NCBI GenBank assembly: GCA_020431545.1
Contig: JAGQIB010000167.1
Coordinates: 1 to 8,168, forward strand
Direction: 5' to 3'
Length of the DNA stretch: 8,168 nt
Source: Gemmatimonadota bacterium
GTDB taxonomy: Bacteria; ARS69
Shown here: piece after piece, positions 1-7,004 of the stretch
How positions within the stretch are numbered: the stretch's first letter is position 1
Layout of the letters: each line of letters begins with the position of its first letter
The notes under the pieces: generated by a model
The model's database searches: none
What the model was told of the DNA's origin: nothing
The model's input: only the letters and a program-made list of their open reading frames with translations
Program-made: the position numbers and the translations under genes

Positions 1-1209
1 GCCGGCCGGCGATGGTCCCGCGCGAACGCGGCCGAGGCGGCCGTGCTGGCGCTCGTGATCGCGGGCGGCCTGTTCGCGGGCGTCCGGGCGAGCCAGGGCT
101 GGATGTTCCCGTTCGGGTTCGGGCGGGACCCGAAGCACTACCCCGAGCACGCGCTGGACTTCCTCTGGTCGCAGAACGTGCGCGGCCCGATCTTCAACAC
201 GGATCTTTACGCGTCGGCGCTGCTGTGGCGCGGGAAGACCACCCGGTTCCCGGTGTTCGTGGACGCGCGACTCGAGGCGTACCCCGAGGACTTCTGGCGC
301 GACGTCTACTATCGCGTGCTCCAGGCCGCCCCCGGCTGGCAGGACGTACTGGACCGGTACGGCGTGCGCTGCGCGCTGCTGCGACGCGAGGGCGGCCAGT
401 CGGACGACGGCATCGGCAACGCGCTCTGGGACTCGCCGGCCTGGGGACTCGTGTACTGGGACGACCAGGTCCTGATCTACCTGAAGCGCGACGGACCGGA
501 GCGGAACCGCGAGGTCCTCGCGACCTGGGAGTTCGACGCCTTCAACCCGCGACGTCCGAGCTCGGTGAACGACCTGCGCGACGAGGATCTGAAGAGCGCG
601 GAGACGGAGCTCGCCCGCCTCGTGGAGTGGAACCCGGAGTCGTTCCTGCTGCGCTGGACGCTGGCCGCGGCCTGGGCCGGGCTCGGTCGGGGCGAGGACG
701 CCGCCGACGCGTTCGCGCAGCTCGCGGACCGCAAGGAGGCCAAGGGCAACACGGCGTTCCGGGCCAGCCGGGCGCAGGCGGAGCTCGTGGTGGGGCGTCG
801 GGATCGCTGGGCGGAGCTGCTGCAGGCGGCCGGCCGAGACCCCGCGGACCCGAGCGAGAAGTTCCGGGCGGCAATGTTCCTGGCCCGGGCCGGGCGGACC
901 GAGCCCGCGATCGAGGAGTACCGCGAGGTGCTCGCGGCGAACCCGCGCGACGTGGACGCGATGAACAACCTCGCGCTGCTGCTGGCGAAGGAACCGGCGA
1001 CCTCGGACGAGGCGCTCGCGCTCCTGGAGCAGGCCCTCACGCTCACCCCGGACGACCCGTACGTGATCGCGTCGCGCGCGGAGGTCCGGTACGGGCGGGG
1101 CGAGACGGAGCTCGCGCTCGCGGATTTCCGCGCCGCGCTGGACCTGCTTCCCGCGGACGACACGGCGGCGCGCGAGACCGTCATGCGCTGGATCCTGAAG
1201 GTGGAGTGA
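1..1209 (+). CDS. C-terminal part of a membrane-anchored TPR protein (5'-truncated by window edge)
   Basis: The reading frame is open from the first base, so the start lies upstream and 402 residues are visible. A GTG at 43 sits inside a hydrophobic stretch with no Shine-Dalgarno and is unlikely to be the real start. Residues about 12-32 form a transmembrane helix (AAVLALVIAGGLFAGVRAS). It is followed by a soluble domain of about 130 residues containing FPVFVDARLEAYPEDFW and DRYGVRCALLRRE. This pattern is common after the last helix of large polytopic GT-C-like or uncharacterised membrane proteins, so the missing N-terminus is probably multi-pass. Residues about 211-390 hold helical repeats with TPR spacing. 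The clearest units are near 283-315, 316-350 (MNNLALLLAKE) and 351-386 (ADFRAALDLLP). The role is probably protein-protein interaction at the membrane; no substrate can be named. It ends in TGA 37 nt before valS, suggesting one transcript. Confidence 0.85.
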   Translation, partial: AGRRWSRANAAEAAVLALVIAGGLFAGVRASQGWMFPFGFGRDPKHYPEHALDFLWSQNVRGPIFNTDLYASALLWRGKTTRFPVFVDARLEAYPEDFWRDVYYRVLQAAPGWQDVLDRYGVRCALLRREGGQSDDGIGNALWDSPAWGLVYWDDQVLIYLKRDGPERNREVLATWEFDAFNPRRPSSVNDLRDEDLKSAETELARLVEWNPESFLLRWTLAAAWAGLGRGEDAADAFAQLADRKEAKGNTAFRASRAQAELVVGRRDRWAELLQAAGRDPADPSEKFRAAMFLARAGRTEPAIEEYREVLAANPRDVDAMNNLALLLAKEPATSDEALALLEQALTLTPDDPYVIASRAEVRYGRGETELALADFRAALDLLPADDTAARETVMRWILKVE

Positions 1210-1240
1210 TGCTACCCTCGCTCGCTCCCGAATCGACCCC

Positions 1241-1246
1241 GGAGGA
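1241..1246 (+). promoter_or_regulatory. Shine-Dalgarno of valS, with two adjacent ATG codons
   Basis: GGAGGA lies just before two consecutive in-frame ATG codons (1247 and 1250). From the end of GGAGG the first ATG is 1 nt away and the second is 4 nt away, so initiation at 1250 is physically easier. The coding call keeps 1247 as the outermost start; the difference is one methionine. Confidence 0.7.
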
Positions 1247-3916
1247 ATGATGTCCACGAAGCCCGCCGAACTCGCGAAGGCCTACGATCCGGCCGCCGTC
1301 GAGGGCCGCATCTACGAGTTCTGGGAGTCGAACGACAGCTTCCGGGCGGATGCCGCCTCCGACAAGCCGCCGTTCACGATCATGATCCCGCCGCCGAACG
1401 TGACGGGCGTGCTCCACATGGGCCACGCGCTGAACAACACGCTGCAGGACATCGTGATCCGGCACCGTCGGATGGCCGGGTACGAGGCGCTCTGGGTGCC
1501 GGGGACGGACCACGCGGGCATCGCGACCCAGGCGGTCGTCGAGAAGCAGCTGTTCCAGGAGAAGAACATCCGTCGCCAGGACCTCGGCCGCGAGGGCTTC
1601 GTGGCGGAGGTCTGGAAGTGGCGCGAGCACCACGGCGACTTCATCCTGAAGCAGCTCCGCCGGCTCGGGTGCTCGTGCGACTGGTCGCGGACGAAGTTCA
1701 CGCTCGACGAGGACATGGTGCACGCGGTGATGACCGCGTTCGTGCGCCTGTGGGAGAAGGGCCTCGTGTACCGCGGCGCGCGCCTCGTGAACTGGGACTG
1801 CACGCTGATGACGGCGGTGTCGGACGACGAGATCGAGTACGTGCCGCGCAAGGGCAACCTCTGGTACATCCGCTACCCGCTGCCGGACGGCTCCGGCCAC
1901 CTCACGGTCGCGACGACGCGCCCGGAGACGATGCTCGGCGACACGGGCGTCGCGGTGCACCCGGACGACGAACGGTACCGCCATCTCGTGGGCAAGAAGA
2001 TCGTGCTGCCGCTCATGGGCCGCGAGATTCCGCTCGTGGCCGACGAGACGGTGGACCCGGAGTTCGGCACGGGGGCGGTGAAGGTCACGCCGGGCCACGA
2101 TCCGGCGGACTACGTGCGTGGCACGAAGCACTCGCTGCCGGTCGTGAACATCCTGAATCCGGACGGCACGCTGAACGAGGAGGCGGGGTCGTACGCCGGG
2201 CTGCCGCGCGGCGAGGCGCGCAAGAAGGTGGTCGCGGATCTGGAAGCGCTCGGTCTGCTCGAGAAGATCGAGGAGATCGACCACAACGTGGCGGTGTCGG
2301 ATCGCAGCAAGGACGCGATCGAGCCTCTGATCTCCGAGCAGTGGTTCGTGAAGATGGAGCCGCTCGCGAAGCCGGCGATCGCGGCCGTGAAGTCCGGGCG
2401 GCTCGTATTCGCGCCCGAGCGCTGGGCGAAGGTGTACCTCGACTGGCTCGAGAACGTGCGCGACTGGTGCATCTCGCGTCAGCTGTGGTGGGGCCACCGG
2501 ATTCCCGTGTGGTACGACGAGGACCACGTGCCGGCCGCTTCCGTGACGCCGCTCGAGATCGGCTCGCCGCACCCGAAGACCGGCAAGCCGATCGTGCGCC
2601 AGGACGAGGACGTGCTCGACACCTGGGCCTCCAGCTGGCTGTGGCCGTTCGCCACGCTCGGCTGGCCCGAGCACACGCCGGACCTCGCGAAGTTCTACCC
2701 CACGCAGTTCCTCTCGACCGCGCGGGAGATCATCTACCTGTGGGTCGCGCGGATGGTGATGGCCGGCTACGAGCTGCTCGATCACCTGCCGGAAGATCAG
2801 CGCTGCCCGTTCGACGTGTGCTACATCAACGCCACGGTGCTCGACGGCATCGGACGTCGCATGTCCAAGAGCCTCGGCAACGGCATCGACCCGATCGAGA
2901 TGATCGATCGCTACGGCGCGGATGCGGTGCGCTACTCGCTCGTGATGCTCACGCGCGAGGGACAGGACGTGAAGCTCTCCGAGAACCGGTTCGAGCTCGG
3001 TCAGCGCTTCTGCAACAAGATCTGGAACGCCACGCGCTTCGCGCTCGCGAACCTGGACGGCGTGCCGGCGGCGTCGCCGGGGGACGCGCTCGAGGACCGC
3101 TGGATCCTGTCGCGCGCCGGCGAGACCGTGCGCGTGGTGAGCCACGCGCTCGAGAACTACCACTTCCATGATGGCGCGGCGGAGCTCTACCGGTTCTTCT
3201 GGAACGACCTCTGCGACTGGTACCTCGAGGTGGCCAAGCGTCGCCTGAGCGGTGACGGCACGGCGGCGGATCGGGAGACCGCGCGCGCCACGTTGCTGCG
3301 CGTGCTCTCGGTGACGTTGCGACTGCTGCACCCGTACCTGCCGTTCCTCACCGAGGAGTTGTGGGGGTATCTGCCGGGCACCGAGGGAACGCTCATTCGC
3401 GCCGAGTGGCCGACGGATACCGACCTCCCGCGCGACGAAGCGGCCGAGGCCGACTTCGACCGCATGCGCGACGTGATCACCGCGATCCGCAACGTGCGCG
3501 CCTCCATGAACGTGCCGCCGTCGACCGCGATCCAGGTGCTCGTGGATCCCGAGGATCCGGAGCTCGGCCGCGTGCTGGCGGAGACGCGCGACCTCGCGTC
3601 GCCGATGGCGCGGATCGAGTCGATGACCGTGCAGGCGGGGCTCACACGTCCTTCCGGATCCGCGGCCGCGGTCGTCCGCGGCGGCACCGTGTACATCCCG
3701 CTCGCCGGGATCATCGATCTGGACGTGGAACGTGAGCGCCTCGCGAAGGAGCACGAGCGGCTCGTGAACCTGATCGGCGGCGCGGAGAAGAAGCTCGCGA
3801 ACGAGAACTTCGTGTCCCGCGCGAAGCCCGAGGTGGTGGAGCGGGAGCGCGAGAAGCTCGAGAGCTTGCGTAGCGACCTCGCGAAGGTCGAGGCGGCCCG
3901 GAAGGAGATGGGCTAG
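1247..3916 (+). CDS. valS: Valyl-tRNA synthetase
   Basis: Class I aminoacyl-tRNA synthetase that charges tRNA-Val with valine in the cytoplasm and edits mischarged threonine. The 889-residue length is normal for bacterial ValRS. In order: a PPPNVTG-x-LHMGHALNN block with the HIGH-type motif HMGH at residues 57-60; the CP1 editing domain with TTRPETMLGDT from 223 and GTGAVKVTPGHD further on; the catalytic-core block RQLWWGHRIPVWY (W414-W415-G416-H417); DVLDTWASSWLWPFATLGW; and the second ATP-binding loop as RMSKS (M539-S542), with Arg replacing the less critical first Lys. The anticodon-binding helical bundle follows (about 615-790), then a charged tRNA-binding coiled coil (about 824-889). The segment NWDCTLMTAVSDDEIEY differs from the E. 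coli form (NWDPKL-x-TAISDLEVE) and resembles versions I associate with Planctomycetota and related groups. All signature blocks are present with no frameshift. It lies 37 nt after the TPR gene and may be transcribed from that gene's promoter. Confidence 0.98.
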   Translation: MMSTKPAELAKAYDPAAVEGRIYEFWESNDSFRADAASDKPPFTIMIPPPNVTGVLHMGHALNNTLQDIVIRHRRMAGYEALWVPGTDHAGIATQAVVEKQLFQEKNIRRQDLGREGFVAEVWKWREHHGDFILKQLRRLGCSCDWSRTKFTLDEDMVHAVMTAFVRLWEKGLVYRGARLVNWDCTLMTAVSDDEIEYVPRKGNLWYIRYPLPDGSGHLTVATTRPETMLGDTGVAVHPDDERYRHLVGKKIVLPLMGREIPLVADETVDPEFGTGAVKVTPGHDPADYVRGTKHSLPVVNILNPDGTLNEEAGSYAGLPRGEARKKVVADLEALGLLEKIEEIDHNVAVSDRSKDAIEPLISEQWFVKMEPLAKPAIAAVKSGRLVFAPERWAKVYLDWLENVRDWCISRQLWWGHRIPVWYDEDHVPAASVTPLEIGSPHPKTGKPIVRQDEDVLDTWASSWLWPFATLGWPEHTPDLAKFYPTQFLSTAREIIYLWVARMVMAGYELLDHLPEDQRCPFDVCYINATVLDGIGRRMSKSLGNGIDPIEMIDRYGADAVRYSLVMLTREGQDVKLSENRFELGQRFCNKIWNATRFALANLDGVPAASPGDALEDRWILSRAGETVRVVSHALENYHFHDGAAELYRFFWNDLCDWYLEVAKRRLSGDGTAADRETARATLLRVLSVTLRLLHPYLPFLTEELWGYLPGTEGTLIRAEWPTDTDLPRDEAAEADFDRMRDVITAIRNVRASMNVPPSTAIQVLVDPEDPELGRVLAETRDLASPMARIESMTVQAGLTRPSGSAAAVVRGGTVYIPLAGIIDLDVERERLAKEHERLVNLIGGAEKKLANENFVSRAKPEVVEREREKLESLRSDLAKVEAARKEMG

Positions 3917-3927
3917 CCGGCGACGCC

Positions 3928-3956
3928 CCGCCGTCCGGGCGGTTTCCGTCGCGGAA
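3928..3956 (+). terminator. Weak terminator-like hairpins after valS
   Basis: Two overlapping small hairpins begin 12 nt after the valS stop. The first pairs CCGCC (3928-3932) with GGCGG (3938-3942) around a 5-nt loop and is followed by only TTT. The second pairs TTCCG (3944-3948) with CGGAA (3952-3956) around TCG, and can be extended by GG/CC across a bulged T. Short stems and a three-T tract make this a poor intrinsic terminator. It may be partial, Rho-assisted or meaningless in GC-rich DNA. Confidence 0.3.
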
Positions 3957-4058
3957 CCGGTCGGTCCCGGCTAGAATGCCTCGCGGAGTTCGCGGTCGCC
4001 CCTCCGGCCTCGGCCGACCCGCTCCGCGCAAGACCCCCCAGGGAACGGCAGGTGTGGC

Positions 4059-4088
4059 GGGAATAACTCCGGCGTCGTCCGGGTATTT
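4059..4088 (+). promoter_or_regulatory. Possible ECF-sigma-type promoter upstream of the DUF4139 gene
   Basis: GGGAATAAC (4059-4067) resembles the GGAA-type -35 elements recognised by extracytoplasmic-function sigma factors. GTATTT (4083-4088) lies about 15 nt downstream and could serve as the -10. This would give a leader of roughly 100 nt for an envelope-associated gene pair. The assignment rests only on resemblance and on the local AT-rich character; TAGAAT at 3972-3977 is an alternative. Confidence 0.22.
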
Positions 4089-4187
4089 CTCGGGAAGGCC
4101 CGTCTCCGGTGTCGGCCGGCGGCGGGAGCCGGTTCGGGGCAGTGCCCTCGACAGAAGCCGTGGTCCCGGCGAAACTGCCGAAAACCC

Positions 4188-4192
4188 GGAGG
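4188..4192 (+). promoter_or_regulatory. Shine-Dalgarno of the DUF4139 gene
   Basis: GGAGG lies 10 nt before the ATG at 4203. A nearer ATG at 4195 opens only the tripeptide frame ATG-CCG-AAA-TGA, whose stop overlaps the 4203 start as ATGA. The 4203 start also yields a clean signal peptide, so it is preferred. Whether the overlap gives translational coupling is unknown. Confidence 0.65.
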
Positions 4193-4202
4193 AAATGCCG
4201 AA

Positions 4203-5552
4203 ATGAAGCGTTATCTCGCCCCCGTCGCCGGAGTCGGAATCATGGTCGCCGCGCAGCCCGCGCTGAGCAACGAGATCCACGTCACCGTGTACAACGACGA
4301 TCTCGCCCTCGTGAAGGAGGTCCGCTCCGCGGAGATCCCGTCCGGGGTCGGGGAGTTCTCGTTCACGGGCGTGCCGCAGCGGATCGATCCCACGACCGTC
4401 CGGCTCGAGGCGGGGAAGGGCCTCACGGTCCTCGAGCAGAACTACCGCTACGACCTCGTGAGCCGCGACAAGCTGCTGGAGCGCTACCTCGATCAGACCG
4501 CGCGTATCGTCACCAAGCACGACAAGCTGCACGAGGGCGTGCTGAAGACGGCCGCCGGCTCGATCGTGCTCGAGACGCGCGACGGCGTGGTGCTCCTGAA
4601 CAACGACGAGATCGCGGACATCACGCTGCCCGAGATCCCGGAAGGACTGATCACGCGTCCCACCCTCGTGTGGACGCTGAACAACAAGGGCGCCACGAAG
4701 CGGGACCTGAACCTCGCGTACCTGACCGGCGGCCTCTCGTGGCACGCGGAGTACGTGGCGGCGGTGGATTCCAAGGACGAGCGGATGTCGCTCACGGGCT
4801 GGGTGTCGATCGAGAACCAGTCGGGCGCGACCTACCGCGACGCGCACCTGAAGGTCGTGGCCGGCAACGTGAACCGCGTGCAGGACGCGCCGCCGATGCC
4901 GAAGTACGCGATGGCGCGGCAGATGGACATGATGGAGGCGGCGGACGGCGGGTTCCAGGAGCGGGCGTTCTTCGAGTACCACCTCTACGATCTCGGCCGG
5001 CAGACGACCCTCGCGGACCGCGAGGTGAAGCAGATCCAGCTCCTGGAGGACCGCACGGTCCCCGTGGAGAAGGTCTACGTTTACGAGCCGACCCGCGGAA
5101 ATACCAAAGTTCAGGTCAAACTCGACTTCGAAAACGCCGAAAAGAACCAATTGGGGGTCCCCTTGCCGGCGGGCAAGGTGAGGGTCTACCGGCAGGACTC
5201 GGACGGCTCGCTGGAGTTCGCCGGGGAGGACCGGATCGACCACACCCCGAAGGACGAGAAGGTCTCGCTGCTCCTCGGCAACGCGTTCGACCTCGTGGGC
5301 GAGCGGAACGAGCTGGAGCAGAAGCGCATCACGGACCGGGTGTTCGAGCAGAAGATCGAGATCAAGCTCCGGAACCGGAAGGACAAGGGCACGGTTTCGA
5401 TCATTGTCCGGGAGCACCCCGCGGGGGACTGGACGGTGCTCGAGAACTCGCATCCGTTCGAGAAGAAGAACGCGCACGACCTCGAGTTCAAGGTGCCGGT
5501 GAAGGCCGGCGAGGAAGTCGTGCTCACGTACCGAGTGCGCAGCCAGTACTAG
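4203..5552 (+). CDS. Secreted DUF4139 domain-containing protein
   Basis: 449 residues. The N-terminus is a typical Sec signal peptide: MKR, a hydrophobic core (about 5-19), then cleavage plausibly after A20-L21-S22 before NEIHVTVY. There is no lipobox cysteine, so a soluble periplasmic or exported location is inferred. The mature part reads like the DUF4139 family (related to MuiA-like proteins): an N-terminal strand region (VYNDDLALVKEVRSAEIPSG), a central block with WHAEYVAAVDS (180-190) and GWVSIENQSGATYRDAHLKV (199-218), a variable Met-rich loop (232-244), and a C-terminal block with LGVPLPAGKVRVYRQDSDGS (317-336), GEDRIDHTPKDE (341-352) and GNAFDLVGER (359-368). The biochemical role of the family is not established; no catalytic motif is seen. 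A patch covering N300-L317 uses atypical AT-rich codons. The RodZ-like gene begins 28 nt after the stop, so the two are probably co-transcribed. Confidence 0.9.
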   Translation: MKRYLAPVAGVGIMVAAQPALSNEIHVTVYNDDLALVKEVRSAEIPSGVGEFSFTGVPQRIDPTTVRLEAGKGLTVLEQNYRYDLVSRDKLLERYLDQTARIVTKHDKLHEGVLKTAAGSIVLETRDGVVLLNNDEIADITLPEIPEGLITRPTLVWTLNNKGATKRDLNLAYLTGGLSWHAEYVAAVDSKDERMSLTGWVSIENQSGATYRDAHLKVVAGNVNRVQDAPPMPKYAMARQMDMMEAADGGFQERAFFEYHLYDLGRQTTLADREVKQIQLLEDRTVPVEKVYVYEPTRGNTKVQVKLDFENAEKNQLGVPLPAGKVRVYRQDSDGSLEFAGEDRIDHTPKDEKVSLLLGNAFDLVGERNELEQKRITDRVFEQKIEIKLRNRKDKGTVSIIVREHPAGDWTVLENSHPFEKKNAHDLEFKVPVKAGEEVVLTYRVRSQY

Positions 5553-5580
5553 CCGACGAGAACGTCGCACGAGGGGATCG

Positions 5581-6918
5581 ATGGAAGGGTTGGGCGCCTA
5601 TCTCAAGCGCGGCCGCACCGAGGCCGGGCTCTCACTGGAGGATCTCGCCGGACGCACGCGCATCCGGATCGAGAACCTGCAGCGGCTCGAGGCGGAGGAG
5701 ATCGACGCCCTCCCCACGGACACCTACGTGCGCGGGTTCGTGCGACTCGTGTGCCAGGAGCTCGGACTCTCCTCGGGGGAGGCGCTCGAGCGGTACGAGA
5801 GTCTCCGCACGCATCAGGAGACCACCGACGAGATCGTCTGGGAGGCGGAGAGTCACACCGAGGAGCCCACGCGACTCGAGCGCGCGCTGAAGGACCCGGA
5901 ACGGGTCGTGGGGATCGCGCGCAAGGCCGGAATCGGGCTCGGCGTCGCGATCGTGCTCGCACTGGCGCTCGTGATCGGGCGGTGGGTGACGGGGCGTGGA
6001 GACGGCGCGGCGGTGGACGTCGCGCGGACGGAGCCCGCGCCGGCGGAGCAGGCGAAAGCGCCCGAGCGCGCCGCGGTGACCGAGGGCGCCGGGACGACCG
6101 AGTCGGCGAAGCCGGCGGAACCGGTGAAGGGCGCCGACTCGTCGCCGACCACGTCGCGTCGCGTGTCGCCGGATCTCCTGGCTCAGCCCGAGGTGTCGCC
6201 CGTGCTGCCGGCGGACCGTCACGCGGCGGAGCAGGCCGCACGGGTAGCGGTCGCGAGCGAGACCGCGATCCACGAGGAGGCCGAGATTCCGACCGCGGGC
6301 ACGACCGCGGGGCATCGCAACGGCGGCAACGGAGTCGGCACGGCGGCGGCCGCCGAACTGACCCCGCCGCCGGTACCGGCGCGGATGGCCGAGACGCCGC
6401 CGATGTTGCTCGAGCTCGCGCAGGTCGACGTCGCGCCGCCGACCGCGGGTCTGCAGCCGGGACCGCCGTCCCGCCGGGCGGCCGATCCGATCGAAGGGGA
6501 GGACCTTTCGACCGGGACCGTCGCGGCGGATGAGATGGAACAGGTCGCTCCCTCGGTGAGAACGGACTCGGAGGTCGCTGCGCCGCGGGAGAAGACCCCG
6601 GCCAAGACCCCGGCTCCCGCCGTCGACGACGCGCCCGCCCGCCGCGAGATCGTGGGGCGCAGCGCCGTCTCCGATCGCGTGGAGATGACGCTCGTCGCCA
6701 CGCGCGACGTGGACGTCACGGTGCTCATCGACGGCGTCGGCTGGCCGCGCAACAAGCACCTCGCGCCCGGCGAGCGGATGACCTGGAAGGCGAACCAGTC
6801 GTTCCGGGTGAGCGCCGCGGACGCGGGCGCGTTCCGGGTGATCTTCGAGGGCGACGACCTCGGTCCGGCCGGTGCGACCGGCGAGTCCGTGGACGGCCTG
6901 GTGGTGCGCGCGCGCTAG
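5581..6918 (+). CDS. RodZ-like helix-turn-helix membrane protein
   Basis: 445 residues with the RodZ architecture. Residues 1-75 form an HTH_25 domain: YLKRGRTEAGLSLEDLAGRT, then RIRIENLQRLEAEEIDALP and TYVRGFVRLVCQELGL. In RodZ this domain binds the actin homologue MreB. A single TM helix spans about 113-135 (AGIGLGVAIVLALALVIGRW), giving a cytoplasmic N-terminus and an extracytoplasmic C-terminus. Residues about 140-360 are a long, low-complexity Ala/Pro/Glu/Thr/Arg linker. The last 79 residues (367-445) form a beta-rich domain resembling DUF4115 (VEMTLVATRDVDVTVLIDGV, then WKANQSFRV). E. coli RodZ is about 337 residues, so the extra length is in the linker. Start ATG 5581 has GAGGGG at 5571-5576. 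The likely role is cell-shape or elongation control, but no mreB or rod genes lie in the window, so the specific name is withheld. Confidence 0.86.
   Translation: MEGLGAYLKRGRTEAGLSLEDLAGRTRIRIENLQRLEAEEIDALPTDTYVRGFVRLVCQELGLSSGEALERYESLRTHQETTDEIVWEAESHTEEPTRLERALKDPERVVGIARKAGIGLGVAIVLALALVIGRWVTGRGDGAAVDVARTEPAPAEQAKAPERAAVTEGAGTTESAKPAEPVKGADSSPTTSRRVSPDLLAQPEVSPVLPADRHAAEQAARVAVASETAIHEEAEIPTAGTTAGHRNGGNGVGTAAAAELTPPPVPARMAETPPMLLELAQVDVAPPTAGLQPGPPSRRAADPIEGEDLSTGTVAADEMEQVAPSVRTDSEVAAPREKTPAKTPAPAVDDAPARREIVGRSAVSDRVEMTLVATRDVDVTVLIDGVGWPRNKHLAPGERMTWKANQSFRVSAADAGAFRVIFEGDDLGPAGATGESVDGLVVRAR
6592..6615 (+). repeat. Two-copy 12-nt tandem repeat in the RodZ-like linker
   Basis: AAGACCCCGGCC (6592-6603) is followed directly by AAGACCCCGGCT (6604-6615), one mismatch apart. 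It encodes KTPA-KTPA at residues 338-345. A small in-frame duplication like this fits a fast-evolving disordered linker. Confidence 0.7.
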
Positions 6919-6949
6919 CTGTTCGACGGATTCGCACGGTGAAACGAAG

Positions 6950-6989
6950 ACGCCCGATCGGACGTGATCCGACCGGGCGTTCTCTTTTC
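6950..6989 (+). terminator. Strong bidirectional intrinsic terminator between convergent genes
   Basis: The left arm 6950-6962 (ACGCCCGATCGGA) pairs with the right arm 6968-6980 (TCCGACCGGGCGT) around loop CGTGA. Twelve of thirteen positions match; the exception is A6957/C6973. On the + strand it is followed by the T-rich TCTCTTTTC (6981-6989). On the left, GAAACGAAGA (6941-6950) gives a T-rich tract for transcripts read on the - strand. It sits 32 nt after the RodZ-like stop and 16 nt beyond the stop of the SnoaL-like gene, so it can end both. Confidence 0.9.
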
Positions 6990-7004
6990 GGGCAAACGGA
7001 GCGG

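Larger units (their letters stand above)
3917..4202 (+). other. 286-nt intergenic/leader region between valS and the DUF4139 gene
   Basis: No convincing gene is present. The region holds the weak hairpins after valS, a TAGAAT resembling a sigma70 -10 box at 3972-3977 (no good -35 at 17 nt), and a locally AT-richer stretch at 4059-4090. The last has GGGAATAAC followed by an imperfect dyad around CCGGCGTCGTCCGG (4069-4082). A 76-codon open frame (3976-4206) crosses the region but lacks a ribosome-binding site and has uneven third-position usage, so it is not called. The final 20 nt carry the Shine-Dalgarno of the next gene. The length and the weak terminator suggest that a new promoter for the downstream pair lies here. 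Confidence 0.6.

Noticed and set aside
12..1250. 412-codon + strand frame overlapping the TPR gene
   Set aside because: Arg/Gly/Pro-rich shadow of the TPR coding frame, which alone shows a TM helix and repeat structure.
2850..2885. RMSKS instead of KMSKS in ValRS as a sign of inactivity
   Set aside because: The first Lys of KMSKS is tolerant of substitution. The second Lys, the HMGH motif and the editing motifs are all present, so the enzyme looks functional.
1181..3754. 857-codon open frame antisense to valS
   Set aside because: It mirrors the GC-rich third positions of valS, reads as Arg/His/Val/Leu-rich sequence without domains, and has no ribosome-binding site. valS is unambiguous on the other strand.
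3976..4206. 76-residue candidate protein in the intergenic region
   Set aside because: No Shine-Dalgarno, low third-position GC compared with the other genes, and a Gly/Arg/Pro-rich sequence without recognisable features. Retained only as a possible coupling arrangement.
3711..5570. 619-codon antisense open frame over the DUF4139 gene
   Set aside because: Composition shadow of the opposite strand; low-complexity Arg/Leu/Val/His translation and a start inside the RodZ-like spacer with no supporting signals.
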